Below are positions 1-9,579 of a stretch of DNA of 64,000 nucleotides, one piece after another (position 1 is the stretch's first letter; every line of letters begins with the position of its first letter). Position numbers and translations under genes: made by a program. This stretch comes from Ichthyophis bannanicus (lineage: Eukaryota; Chordata; Amphibia; Gymnophiona; Ichthyophiidae). The notes under the pieces were generated by a model that had not been told where the DNA came from, did not search any database, and saw only the letters and a program-made list of their open reading frames with translations. The stretch lies in assembly GCA_033557465.1 (NCBI GenBank), contig JAWIIG010000037.1:496001-560000 (forward strand), given 5' to 3'.

Positions 1-344
1 CCTTAATGGCTAGAACTAATCCCAGAAGAAAAAAATGGTGGAGTTTAATGAAGTTGGACTTTGGATGAGAAGCTAAAGCTTCTGTAGGCCAAAGTTTGAA
101 GCTCTTTGTCCTTGGACAGAATAAGGCTCTAGGAAAGAGGAGATAAATCTGACTGGTTTGCAGAAAAAGGATGGGTCTTTAAGACCCCTCTATCCAAAGG
201 AAAGAAAGAAACATCTGTAGTAGGCGATGTAGCCTCCAATTTCTTGAAGATCAGTAATGTCTTTCCTAAGTGATGTCACTTAGGATAATGACTTACATGG
301 AGAGCTTCAGATGTAATGTAACGGTAAAAGAAGGTAGTTTCTAA

Positions 345-425
345 CTACCACAGAAACTTGGTTGTCCATTTAGAACCCTATGGTATGCTGGAACAGCATT
401 AATATGGACAGTAAGAAATCTTTCA
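345..425 (-). pseudogene. DIRS tyrosine recombinase fragment (copy C)
   Basis: The plus-strand text around GGTTGTCCATTTAGA lines up with the recombinase region at 15,232 and 52,190 in the better DIRS copies, including the later ATGGAC block at the same spacing. In those copies this segment encodes the region before the catalytic arginine. No open frame remains here. The call rests on nucleotide similarity and the consistent distance to the RNase H trace. Confidence 0.5.
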
Positions 426-455
426 GAGTGAGATATGAATATATATATCTATATC

Positions 456-487
<32 letters not shown>
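425..487. repeat. AT and AG microsatellites
   Basis: A short TA/TATC-rich run is followed by an uninterrupted AG dinucleotide run (about 460-487). It lies within the decayed DIRS sequence and has no sign of function. Confidence 0.9.
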
Positions 488-489
<2 letters not shown>

Positions 490-1079
490 CACTTAATAAC
501 AAGAAGGGGTAAGACCTGCTTGAGAATATGGATAGAGGATCCCTTACTGATTACACGTGGAAGAACCATGAAGAAGGTTACATGGAAACCAGTGGAATGT
601 TCCTAGTCAGAAGGATAGGTCTAGATTTCTTTAAAAATGCTAGACTTTGAATAACCAGAAATGGAGATCTACGTGAAAGGGTGCAGAGAAATCCTTAGTC
701 TTAAGACAACAAGTCTGGATCCTTCTATAACTTCAGTGTGGAGAAAAAGATGCAATATAAGGGAATAGCATATTTGCCCGTTTATGAGGGCAATATGAGT
801 ATAATGCGTTCTTTGTTCAACATAAGCTCCAATGAAGTATTGGGAATTAGAAGGAATGGACTAGACAAGGATCGACTGCAGTGAAAAGAAAAGCATCCCT
901 GTTGGAAGAGTTCCACTGGAGATGTGGAACAACTCAGGGAATTAAGCAATTCTTTATGCTTTCACGTGATCTAAGCCCTGGTTCATTTTCCCTAAAAGGA
1001 AATTTTAAGGAAGATGGTAAGAGTAGGAAAAAACCGGTCATGTGGGAGCATGACTGGGCAAAGTCTTTTAACCATCTGG

Positions 1080-1161
1080 AAGTTACCCACCAGGAATGGC
1101 TCTGACGCTCTCTGGCAAAGGCCCATAGTTGCAGAGCTTTTTGTAGAATTGCAGAGAGCAT
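1080..1161 (-). pseudogene. DIRS RNase H fragment (copy C)
   Basis: The minus strand reads LQLWAFARERQSH, matching LRLWAFAREHQIH in the RNase H region of DIRS copy B (near 16,000). In intact copies this sits between the YVNKQGG block and the block holding the last catalytic aspartate. The frame is lost on both sides. This is the last recognisable remnant before the L2 insertion on the right. Confidence 0.6.
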
Positions 1162-1693
1162 GTTGTAGGTTGCTTAGGTGAGATCTGGCTGTTTAGTTGC
1201 TAGTGTGCAACCTAATCTATTCTATTGGAGCCAAAAGAATTGAAGATGGCTAAAAATAGTAGACAGGCCCGTTGCCTGCAACGATAAATTGTCCAAGCAG
1301 GTTTTGGAACCTCTCTTGGAATTATCTGTTATTAAGGCAGCAGAAGAGGTTAGGTCCTATAGATTGGAAAAGGACCGACAGACATAATTAGAAGTGATAA
1401 AACTCAATTATGGTCTGATAAGCTGTCTTAAAAGAAAAATTTGAAAAGATTGCAAAGGGGAGAAACTCTGTATGGAAATCACTTACTGGAGTAGGAATTG
1501 AAGACAATCCTATGGCTTAAAAGGTAAGCCCTCCAGTCAAATAGTATCACTCTTAGAGTGAAAGTTTCGACTAAGAGGGATAGAAAGTAATACAGAGTTG
1601 TGAAGACTTACAATTTGGTAAGTCTCTGAAAAAAAGATAAAGCTCCCCTGCAGTCAAAGGTATGAGATATCCTCGTACAGGACAACTGTCAAG

Positions 1694-2923
1694 GTGAAGA
1701 CCTATCTGCTGCATAGACCTATCTGCTGCATAGACCTATCTGCTGCATTCGATAGCATCAATCATAATACCCTCATTAACAGACTAGAATACCTAAAAAT
1801 AGGAGGGACAGTCCTTGAATGGTTCAAATCATACATCTCAAACAGGTTAATACGGATACAACTAGGTAACGACACATCCGAAACTTTCCCACAAGGTCAA
1901 GGCATCCCCCAAGGATCAGCCCTCTCAGCCCTCCTCTTCAATTTATACCTCCAGCCCATTACAAACATATTTAAGAAGCACAAAATTAACCATTTCATAT
2001 ATGCAGATGATATCATGCTTGCCACCCCCATAAACCCTAACAATCCCGAATATGATAGCCTACTCCAATGTATGAACGAGACTACTAAATGGCTTGAAGA
2101 CAACCACCTAAGCATTAACCTCAAAAAAACAGAGGCAATGTTCATAACGAGGAAATCAGACACTGAATACATATACCCCAACACAATCACAATAAACAAT
2201 ACACCTATACCTGTTAAAAAGGAGGTAAAATACCTTGGAATAATCTTAGACCACTCACTCTCCATGATTCCACACATAAAACACACAGTAAAAACCATAT
2301 TTTATAAACTCAAGACAACACAACATCTGAGACCCCTACTCAACACCGATGACTTTAGATCTGTAGTTAATACACTCATAACCCCCCACTTCGACTATTG
2401 TAATAGTCTCCTAAATGGACTTCCATTAAAAAGCATATACTATCTCCAAAGAGCCCAAAACATATGCGCCAAGATGGTCACTAAAGCTAATCTAACAGAC
2501 CACGTGACCCCAATTCTCCTAGACTTACACTGGCTCCCTATAAACAGCCGAATAAAATATAAAATCCTCCTAACTACTTTCAAAATCGTCAACAACATCT
2601 CCCCAACACAACTATCCACCCTAATACACCCTCCATCAGATACTAGATCACGCAGACAGAATGCAACCCACTCCCTCAACATAAAAACAAATTTTAGAAA
2701 AACTAAAGCGACAACAAGTGACAGGGCATTCTCCTTCGCTGCCCCCACCCTCTGGAATGAAACACCATTAACACTCCGCATGATAAAAGACCTTCACCAA
2801 TTCAAAAAAGAATTAAAAACCTACCTCTTTACAAAACACTTTGAAATCCCCTACCAACAAAGAACTTCGCCAATACAATCACAGAAACACATACACTGTA
2901 CCCAAGACAGAACAAATGACTAA
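1694..2923 (+). CDS. L2 LINE ORF2 protein, C-terminal 400 residues (RT and C-terminal domain)
   Basis: This is one open frame of 409 codons with no stop, beginning within RT motif 2 because the element is 5'-truncated. In order it shows the DLSAAFDS palm block (about residue 15), the GIPQGSALSALLFNLY block (about 75), the catalytic FIYADDIM (about 102), a KYLGIILDHSLSM block (about 180), then HFDYCNSLLNGLP (about 232) and LHWLPINSRIKYK (about 280). The final part, AFSFAAPTLWNE, is typical of L2/CR1-group C termini. The endonuclease domain is absent, so it cannot act alone. The ATG is accidental and lies in the flanking repeat. Confidence 0.85.
   Translation: MKTYLLHRPICCIDLSAAFDSINHNTLINRLEYLKIGGTVLEWFKSYISNRLIRIQLGNDTSETFPQGQGIPQGSALSALLFNLYLQPITNIFKKHKINHFIYADDIMLATPINPNNPEYDSLLQCMNETTKWLEDNHLSINLKKTEAMFITRKSDTEYIYPNTITINNTPIPVKKEVKYLGIILDHSLSMIPHIKHTVKTIFYKLKTTQHLRPLLNTDDFRSVVNTLITPHFDYCNSLLNGLPLKSIYYLQRAQNICAKMVTKANLTDHVTPILLDLHWLPINSRIKYKILLTTFKIVNNISPTQLSTLIHPPSDTRSRRQNATHSLNIKTNFRKTKATTSDRAFSFAAPTLWNETPLTLRMIKDLHQFKKELKTYLFTKHFEIPYQQRTSPIQSQKHIHCTQDRTND
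1698..1748 (+). repeat. Three tandem 17-bp units at the 5' junction of an L2 LINE
   Basis: The unit AGACCTATCTGCTGCAT occurs three times without a mismatch (1,698-1,714, 1,715-1,731, 1,732-1,748). The third copy continues into L2 coding sequence (DLSAAFDS). The repeated unit is therefore the first coding sequence of the truncated LINE, not host DNA. Stuttering or template switching at the end of reverse transcription is one explanation; later slippage is another. Confidence 0.9.
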
Positions 2924-3270
2924 CACAGGAAAATTCACTAACCCCACTAACCCCACACAACCCGCTAATGAACCACTCAAACAGTTGATTATTTTCACCA
3001 CTGTAACTGTATCTAACTAAGATGCGCTCCATGTATATAACTTGTAAATAGTTTGAAAAGCTCTGTTATAGTTAATGTTCAAAATGTTGTTCAAAATCTG
3101 TTCAAAATATGTTCCCTGTAAGTACACCTGTACATAGTTAAAGCATAATGTTCCCTGTAAATGTATACAGAAGTATACAATTGTTCTGTTTAATGTTCAA
3201 TGTAAACCGCCCCTGATCTCTGGAAGGGGCGGTATAGAAAAGACTGTTAAATAAAAAAAATAAAAAATAA
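1715..3270 (+). mobile_element. L2-clade LINE, 5'-truncated (L2-A), inserted in DIRS copy C
   Basis: The copy starts inside the reverse transcriptase and runs to a 3' untranslated region ending in a short hairpin and an AATAAA/TAAA-type tail (3,240-3,270). The L2 clade is supported by the DLSAAFDS start of the RT, the YADD active site and a C-terminal block containing HFDYCNSLLNGLP and LHWLPINSRI. It is among the least decayed L2 copies here and clearly younger than the DIRS copy it interrupts. No clear target-site duplication is visible. Confidence 0.85.
3201..3270 (+). other. L2 3' stem-loop and A-rich tail
   Basis: ACCGCCCC (3,206-3,213) pairs perfectly with GGGGCGGT (3,226-3,233) around a 12-base loop. 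An AATAAA-like tail follows. In L2-clade LINEs such as eel UnaL2 a 3' stem-loop is the reverse transcriptase recognition site. The same hairpin with paired base changes occurs in other copies (9,511-9,536, 27,220-27,245, 40,161-40,188, 44,767-44,794). Confidence 0.85.
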
Positions 3271-3567
3271 GGGTATAGCCTGCTTTGTAATTAGTTGTTG
3301 CTCCTCTTTTTACTTTAAAAGGAGAGGAGAAGCCCGTTACCTGTAGGGCATGATTATCCTTAATAGCTCTAAGAGCTAAAAGAATGGATTTCTCTTGGTA
3401 AGAGATTCATGCCTAAAGTCGAGGATTGAGGCAGTGTATCATTGACCTCTCAGTAAGGATGAGAAGAACTGTAAATGCTTCTGTTGTTAAGTAGGTAGCG
3501 GTTCTGAAACTCAACAGGAAAAAGTGATAAAATATCAGAAACCCTGCGACTGCTGGGTTCGCTGAGG

Positions 3568-5361
3568 CTATTGAGGCTTTGGTTTTCTTAGCCTGGTATG
3601 ATGTTGGCCTTCTTTGGAAACATCTGCATGATGGGTAGAAGATGAATAAAACTTTTTCCCTTTAGGGGGATAAAGTTTATTAGGAGATTTTTTACTAGCT
3701 GGGATAGAGGAAAGTTTTGACAATCCTCTGAAAGCAACAATATCAGTGTTTAAATGATTAGCTTGGAATAAAGCATCCTTGTTAAAGAGATTTTCACCAG
3801 TACAAGGCGTATTTGCCAGCCTTTCTTGTACCCATTTGTCCAAGTCTGAAGCTTGGAGCCAGGCCATGTGTCGTGCTCCTATGGCTATAGCAGAAGTTCT
3901 GCTAATAGACTCAAAACAGTCCAGGGAAGCACGATTAAGGAATATGGAGACATTTTGAGCATGACTGACTAATATGAAAAAGTCTGCTCTTTTATGTTCT
4001 TGAAGAAAAGGGTTCAAAAGCTTTAAGTTCTTTGTGACCTCTTCAAGAGGTAATCCCATATAGAAAATATATGAGATAATTTTTGCTGAAAGCTTGGATG
4101 CCTGGAAGCATCGACATCCAAAGGCATTTAAATTCCTAGACTCACGACCTGGCGGATAAGAAGAGTGCTTCTTTGCACTCTTAATACGCCTCATTGCTGA
4201 TTCTACAACAATAGAATGATGAGGAAGTTGAGTCTTTTGAAAACCTGAAGAAGGTGGCACTTTGTACATGGAGTCAAGTGTCTTAGAATGTGGTGATACC
4301 GTTAAAGGAGTTTCCCACATCCTTAAAAGTAGATCTTGTAAGATCTGATGCAAAGGAAGCATGATCACGTCCTTTGGAACCAGGGGGATTGCAGGGTCTC
4401 TGAATCCCCTGGCAAGGATTCTTTACCAGCTATAGAAATGGCAAGTAACTTTGCCATATCAAGCAGAAAAGCTTGAAAAGAAATCTCTCCCTGAGGAGGA
4501 TCCTCTAAAATGAGGGGTAAAGGCTAGAGTTGTTGAAGATTCAGCCTTGGTACCGATGGATTCATCCCAGTCCTCGGGATCGGAAGACCTGAAAGGATGA
4601 CGCATCGAATTTTCCTTAAAGCGATGTCTTCAGTACCGTCCGAAGTTGCTACCGAGACGAGTCGGTACCGAATCATCCATGCTAGAGATCGATTCCAGGC
4701 TCGGCATCGAAGGAAGCGAGTCTGTCGAAGCAAGCATGGACGGTACCGACACCGAAGCCGATGTCGATACCGGTACCGAAGCCAATACCGATACTGGAGG
4801 AACAGTCTGCAGCAACTCTAGCGGTACCGAAGTAGCCGAGAGCGCTAGACTGCGATCATCGGTGAGGAGTGTTTCATCCATCACCATAGCCGATGCCGGG
4901 GTGTTGGTACCGCTCTAAGCGGCCACAACCACCGAGCATGGCCCAGGTATGGTCATCGAGGTAAGAACCCCGGGAACAACCTGAAACCCCATTAATGCTG
5001 TGGAGCCCGAAGACTCCTGCCGGGGCTTTATTGCCAAAATGTCCTCGAGGGCAAGGCCAGAGCCATCTCGATATTGAGAAGGAGATCTACCACTCGAGGA
5101 CTGGCTAGTCTTTACAGACTTTTGTTTGGTTACTTGATCCTGTGGAGATATTCTAGCTGGTGACATCGAGCGTGATGTGAACCGGGTATCGAGTTGAGCT
5201 CGATTCTGAAGATTTCTTCTGTTTGAGCTCCAGCAGGAAAGACACTCCAGAGGGCAATGGTCAGGACCCAAACATTTTAGACACCAAGTATGGGTGTCTG
5301 AAAATATATCTGTACCGCCACACTTTGAGCATTTCTTAAGGGTAGTGGCTGGCTTTTCCAT
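3568..5361 (-). pseudogene. DIRS gag-like protein (copy C)
   Basis: The frame starts at 5,361 with MEKPATTLKKCSKCGG and a cysteine/histidine cluster (CSKC, then CLKC, GPDH, CLSC) that probably binds zinc. A Ser/Val/Pro-rich linker (about 4,550-4,915) follows. The conserved C-terminal block starts near 4,368 and contains MYKVPPSSGFQKTQLPHHS, AIAIGARHMAWLQASDL and CTGENLF, all shared with gag of copies A, B and D2. The three segments are in the same frame, separated by stops such as the one at 4,915. Gag of DIRS elements is thought to package the RNA. No neighbouring pol is intact, so this copy is dead. Confidence 0.8.
4550..4915 (-). repeat. GGTACCG-rich low-complexity linker in DIRS gag
   Basis: The hexamer-like unit TACCGA/GGTACC recurs many times here and at 18,540-18,840 and 55,480-55,740 in copies B and A. 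On the coding strand TCGGTACCG gives Ser-Val-Pro, so the linker reads as SVPVSVP-type sequence. On the other strand it makes spurious Arg/Tyr-rich frames. Confidence 0.8.
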
Positions 5362-5578
5362 AATGGAAAGACAGAGGCCTAGTGGCCTAGAAACCGTCAG
5401 ACACTAAACAGGAAAAATTTCTGAAGAAAAGAAGAAATTCTTTAGAAAAGAGAAAGAAAAGCACCGGCGGTACCAGTGGCGTCGAGGGAAGGCAGACGCG
5501 ACCACAAAAAACTAAGAATAAAAAGAAGAATTTTCTGCGGTGACAGGAGTACGTCCTGCCAGCTTTGCGGAAAACGGA

Positions 5579-5745
5579 AAACTGATGAGAGGGAAGTGAA
5601 TGGGCAGGAAGGCAGCACGCATGCGCGTGGGATGCTCCCAAAGGCTTTCTTTTTGGATGCTGGGGAGCGTTCCCGCACAGGCTCCGTCGGTACCGATGTA
5701 CCCATATGTGAAGACTCATTCCTGCTTGTTCCTGGAGATAGCATA
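5579..5745 (-). repeat. 5' inverted terminal repeat of DIRS copy C
   Basis: The block from the GGGATGCTCCCAAAGGC region to CCCATATGTGAAGACTCATTC and the terminal CTGGAGATAGCAT matches the 5' ends of copies B (to 19,673) and A (to 56,597). Its reverse complement matches the 3' terminal repeats at 13,975 and 50,938. About 80 bp of unassigned DNA (5,746-5,827) separates it from the next DIRS piece. Confidence 0.85.
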
Positions 5746-5827
5746 AAGCCAAATAAACTTTGACGACATTTGGAAACTGTTCACATGGAATATGTTTCGA
5801 AACCAAGGTCCTTTCTCCTTCGCAGAA

Positions 5828-6178
5828 AGCATAGTCAGTCACCTGTAACAGGTGATCTCTGGGAACGGCAGGAATTTAGTCTTCACATAAGGTGACGTCA
5901 GTACAGATGGAACCCGTGCAGGAACGCTCTCCAGCATTCAAAAAGCTTTTGGGAGCATCCCACAGCGCCTACATTGTTGCCTTCCCACCTTCCCAACTCT
6001 CCCTCCTTACTTGAGTTTGTAGCTGAGAGAAAAGGAGAGAAAAATAAAACCTACAACTCCTAGGGGAAGAGTGTGGGTTGTGAAGACTAAATTCCTGCTG
6101 TTCCCAGAGATCACCTGTTACAGGTGAGTAAATACGCTATCTCCAGGAACAAGCAGGAAAGTGGTCTTCACATATGGG
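5828..6178 (-). repeat. 3' inverted terminal repeat plus internal complementary region of D1
   Basis: The outer end (5,828-5,882) reads GTAACAGGTGATCTCTGGGA on the plus strand. Its reverse complement lies at 6,079-6,135 and is followed directly by the complement of a DIRS 5' end (CTATCTCCAGGAACAAGCAG, 6,138-6,178). Between them is the terminal repeat shared with the 5' ends (5,882-6,010). This head-to-head arrangement is the internal complementary region expected of DIRS elements. Confidence 0.8.
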
Positions 6179-6309
6179 ACTCCCTAGCTCCCAGATGCCA
6201 GAAACAAATGATCTCAGAACAGGTAGGTTTGCCTCAGGGTACGCTTCAAGAGGTCATGAACCTTCCATTGATGTCTGGTATCGTTAAATTCCGGGACGGA
6301 GGGTAGGAG

Positions 6310-6671
6310 TTGCCCTTAAGTCTGAAAGAGGTGCTGGAGAACAGCTTGACCAAACATGGCAGCCTGGTGGGAGTCCTTGTCCAGACAGTAATGAGCAGCA
6401 AAGATATGGACCAAAGACCAAGTTGCTGCTTTGCATATTTTGTCAATGGCGACAGAGCGTAGATTTGTCATTGAGGTGGCCATGGCACAAACATTATGGG
6501 CAGTGACATGACCCTCAAGGGATAGCCCTGCTTTATCATAAGCAAAAGAGATGCAATCTGCTATCCATTTAGAAAGAGTATGTTTGGATACTGGCAACCC
6601 CATGACTAGGGTCAAAGGAGATCAGTAACTGAGAAGTCTTACGCTGTTCTCGAGTCCTTTGAAGATAAAAT
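6310..6671 (-). pseudogene. DIRS tyrosine recombinase, C-terminal part (D1)
   Basis: The minus strand starts in the FYLQRT block, shifts frame near 6,610, and then reads MGLPVSKHTLSKWIADCI, the box II region and the tyrosine segment AAHYCLDKDS. In tyrosine recombinases box II is His-x-x-Arg. Here it is HNVC, so the second catalytic arginine has become cysteine (copy A keeps the arginine as QNVR). The nucleophile tyrosine remains in HYCLD. Frameshift and lost arginine make it inactive. Confidence 0.8.
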
Positions 6672-7460
6672 GCTACGGTGGGACGTGACCCGATACTGCA
6701 AGGGGAGGTCTGCTGCCTTGTATGCCCAGGCGATACAATCTGCTACCCAAGTGGACAACGTACACTTGGAGACAGGTAACCCCATCTTATTAGGGTCAAA
6801 GGAGACGAAGAGCTGAGTAGCCCTTCGATGCCCCCGAGTACGTTCTATGTAAAAAGACAACGCCCTCTTACAGTCCAGGGTATGCAAGACTGTTTCAGTC
6901 CGGCTGGTATGCGGCCTGGGAAAAAAGGTCGGAAGAACCACCTCCTGATTGAGGTGAAAAGAGGAGACCACTTTTGGAAGAAACTTGGGATGGATCCGTA
7001 GGACCACCCTGTTCCTATAGAAACGTGTCTACGGTCTGTCAGAAACCAGAGCTTGTAGTTCACTCACACATCTGGCCGAGGTAAGAGCCACCAGGAAGAG
7101 CGCTTTCCAAGAAAGGAAGCGCAAATGCCAAGTAGCCATCGGCTCAAACGGTGGGCAAGTAAGTTGCTGCAAGACCACGTTGAAATCCAACTCAGTTGCC
7201 GGTGGATGAACCGGAGGCTTGAGTAGATGAAGACCTCTGAGAAATCTGGACACCAAGGGCTGAACCGACAGACTATCCTTCCACCGGTAAGTGGTGCGCT
7301 GACACAGCACTGAGGTGGACTCGAACAGAGTTAGATTTAAGGCCTAGGTCTGACAGGTGAAGTAGATACTGCAGTACTACTGGCACAAGGCAAGAGAAAG
7401 GATCTTCATTGCGTACCGTAAAATTACGCTACTTGAGGGCATAGGACTTTCTGGTGGCCT
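6672..7460 (-). pseudogene. DIRS tyrosine recombinase, truncated (D2)
   Basis: The N-terminal core-binding-like part is followed by the catalytic domain with the ARxxSEL box at about 7,060 and the block HLNQEVVLPTFFPRPHTS. Where functional copies have ARRVSEL, D2 reads ARCVSEL: the codon at 7,068-7,070 is TGT, consistent with CGT to TGT decay at a CpG. The box I arginine is essential in tyrosine recombinases. The gene is cut in the box II region (VTSH) at the D1 junction, so the nucleophile tyrosine is missing. Several frameshifts separate the segments. Confidence 0.8.
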
Positions 7461-9322
7461 GCCTCCTAGAGGCCAAGACCACGTCCTCAACTTCCTTAGG
7501 TAAAATTAAGGGAGCTAGCACTATCCTTTCAGCATCCAGGCCATCAAATTGAGGGACCTGAGAATGGAGTGCAGAAGGGAACCTTGCTCCTGAGACAGCA
7601 GATCGTGTTGCAATCCCAGAGGGAACGGAGTTTCCACTGCCAACTGCAGCAGAAGTTGAAACTACGGCTGCCTCAGCCATCTGGGGGCTACCAGAATCAC
7701 TGAGGCCTTGTCCCGGAGGATCTTGAACAGAGTTTGTGCCACCAGGGGCGTGGGAGTAAACGCATACAGGAGGCCCATAGACCAAGAGATCAGAAAAGAA
7801 TCTGCTGCCATCCGCAGGGGATGCGGCTGTCTGGAGCAGAACTGCCATTCGTGAGGCTGGAGAATCCTGCTTAGCTTGTCTGCCAGGAAATTCTCCTGAC
7901 CAGGTAGGTAAACTGCTTTGAGAAACATACCTTGTTTGACTGCAAAGGAACAGAGATCTAGTGCCTCCTGACATAGGAGCCTGGATCCTGTGCCCCCTTG
8001 TTTGTTCACGTAGAACATAGCCACTTGATCGTCGATCTGAACTAGGACAGACTGGTGAGAGAGGGCATGAGAAAATGTTTGCAGAGCTAAGCTGATTGCT
8101 CGCAGTTCCAAAAGATTTATTTTCTGCGTGGCCTCCCGAAGAGATCACAGGCATGAGTGCACATGCCCTGTCAATGTGCACCCCAGCCCTTTAAGGAAGC
8201 ATCAGTCATCACCACCCTTGTGTGCGTTGGAGCCTGAAAAGGTACCCCCCTGAGAAGGTTTGCGAGATGTAGCCACCACTGTAAGGAGTCCAAAAGTGGT
8301 TTGGACACCTCTACTCTATCTCGGAGGTCGCCTGTGGCCTGCATCCACCGAGCTCTGAGGCACCATAGAGCAGCCCGCATGTGCAGACGGGTGTTGGAAG
8401 TCACATGTACAGTGGATGCCATGTGGCCCAGGAGCCGCAGGTAGTGCCTGGCGGAAACATGAGAACTGCTTTGGAACTGGTTGGCCAAGTCCATCAGTCT
8501 GTGGGTCCTGTCCTCTGGCAAGTAGGCTCTTGCCTAAAGGGTGTCTAATCTTGCCCCTATAAACTCTAGGTTCTGAGAGGGGAGCAAAGTGGACTTTGCA
8601 TAGTTTATGACAAAGCCCAGATGCTGAAGAAGAGAGAGAGTGCGAAGAGTGGCTTGTCGGGCCTCCTGGAGAGACTGGCTCCTGATGAGCCAGTCGTCCA
8701 GGTATGGGAAGACAAAAATTCCCTGATTCCTGAGATAAGCCGCCACCACCGCCAGGCATTTGGTGAAAACCCTGGGGGCAGAGGTTGGGGCAGAGGATAG
8801 GCCAAAGGGGAGTACCCTGTACTGAAAATGGTTTCCTCCCACCACAAATCCGAGATACTGTCTGTGGTCTGGATGAATGAGGATGTGAGTATAAGCATCC
8901 TTTAGGTCTAAGGAGCATAGCCAGTCTCCCTGCTGGAGGTAGGGCAGCAGTATCCCAAGGGTAAGCATCTTGAACTTTTCCCTCTCCAGAAACTTGTTTA
9001 GGTTTCACAAGTCTAGGATAGGCCGGAGGGCTCCTTTTCTTTTTGGTACCAGGAAGTACATGGAGTAGAAGCCTTGCCCTTCCAGGTGGTGAGGCACCGG
9101 TTCCACCGCCTGTTCCTTTAGAAGACTTGCCAACTCCTGAAGGAGGAGGTTCCTGTGTAGAGAGAGTCTTGGAGGCTCCCCTGGAAAGTAGGAGCGGGGT
9201 AGCTGGTTGAAGTGGAGCGTGTAGCCCTGTTGGACTATGCTCAGTACCCAGGTATTCCCTGTGATGACTGGCCACCTGTAGGCATATAGGGTCAGTCGAC
9301 CTCCTGTGCTGAGTGGGGCCAC
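7429..9322 (-). pseudogene. DIRS reverse transcriptase-RNase H (D2)
   Basis: The protein starts near 9,322 with FNQLP, GFYSMYFLVPK and LRPILDL (RT motif 1-2), continues with WLCSLDLKDAYTHI (catalytic Asp block), LPFGLSSAP and the active site FPYLDDWLI, and ends with RNase H: MTDASLKGWGAH, MELRAI, QIDDQVAMFYVNKQGG and FLADKLSR. All catalytic acids can be seen. The RT frame is broken only by a TGA at 9,005-9,007 (an arginine codon in relatives, CGA to TGA) and a TAG at 8,534-8,536; a frameshift follows after 8,171. It reverse-transcribes the element and removes the RNA strand. Confidence 0.85.
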
Positions 9323-9394
9323 CGGCGGAGAAGAGGCTATGCTGTGGGAGTCAAAACCCCGCTCCCTGCTGTGCCGGAGTTGGCAGCTTGGGGG

Positions 9395-9578
9395 TATTCT
9401 GTTCTATGTAATTATCTCTTGTATATAGTTTACCCCGGTTCTCCAAGTTTGTACTCCTGTTCGATGTAAACCAAACAGCTTGTTGTTATGGTCTTTATGT
9501 TATAATGTAAACCGCGCTGATGCCGAATAGTGCGGTATATAAGAACTTGTAATAAAATAAATAAATAAATAAATAAAT
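9395..9578 (+). mobile_element. L2 LINE 3' end, severely 5'-truncated
   Basis: About 180 bp of an L2 3' untranslated region end in hairpin ACCGCGC (9,511-9,517) / GTGCGGT (9,530-9,536), seven pairs with one G-T, and a (TAAA)n tail (9,552-9,578). It lies between gag and RT of DIRS D2, in the opposite orientation. It has no coding sequence. Confidence 0.8.
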
Positions 9579-9579
9579 A

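Larger units (their letters stand above)
1..5745 (-). mobile_element. DIRS retrotransposon copy C, old and decayed, 3' end outside window
   Basis: The element reads right to left: 5' inverted terminal repeat near 5,745, gag over 5,361-3,568, then weak traces of reverse transcriptase, RNase H (about 1,161-1,080) and tyrosine recombinase (about 425-345). A plus-strand L2 LINE (1,715-3,270) interrupts it. Spacing between the RNase H and recombinase traces (about 745 bp) matches the better copy A (about 725 bp), which supports one element. About 500 bp of the reverse transcriptase seem to be missing. Bases 488-1,080 and 1,161-1,690 are too diverged for me to align, and I see no other gene there. 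DIRS elements are RT plus tyrosine-recombinase retrotransposons. The assignment is sound for the gag half and weaker for the left half. Confidence 0.75.
5828..6671 (-). mobile_element. DIRS piece D1: 3' end and recombinase tail
   Basis: This piece holds, from its 3' end leftwards on the plus strand, a terminal repeat, an internal complementary region and the last part of a tyrosine recombinase gene. It stops abruptly at about 6,671, where it abuts piece D2 at a different point of the same gene. The recombinase text of about 45 codons around FDP...MGLPVSK occurs once in D1 and again in D2. D1 is therefore a second element joined to D2, not its natural end. Confidence 0.75.

Noticed and set aside
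4597..4918. Plus-strand open frames rich in Arg, Tyr and Ser
   Set aside because: They are the complement of the GGTACCG-rich gag linker of a minus-strand DIRS; the composition keeps all frames open.
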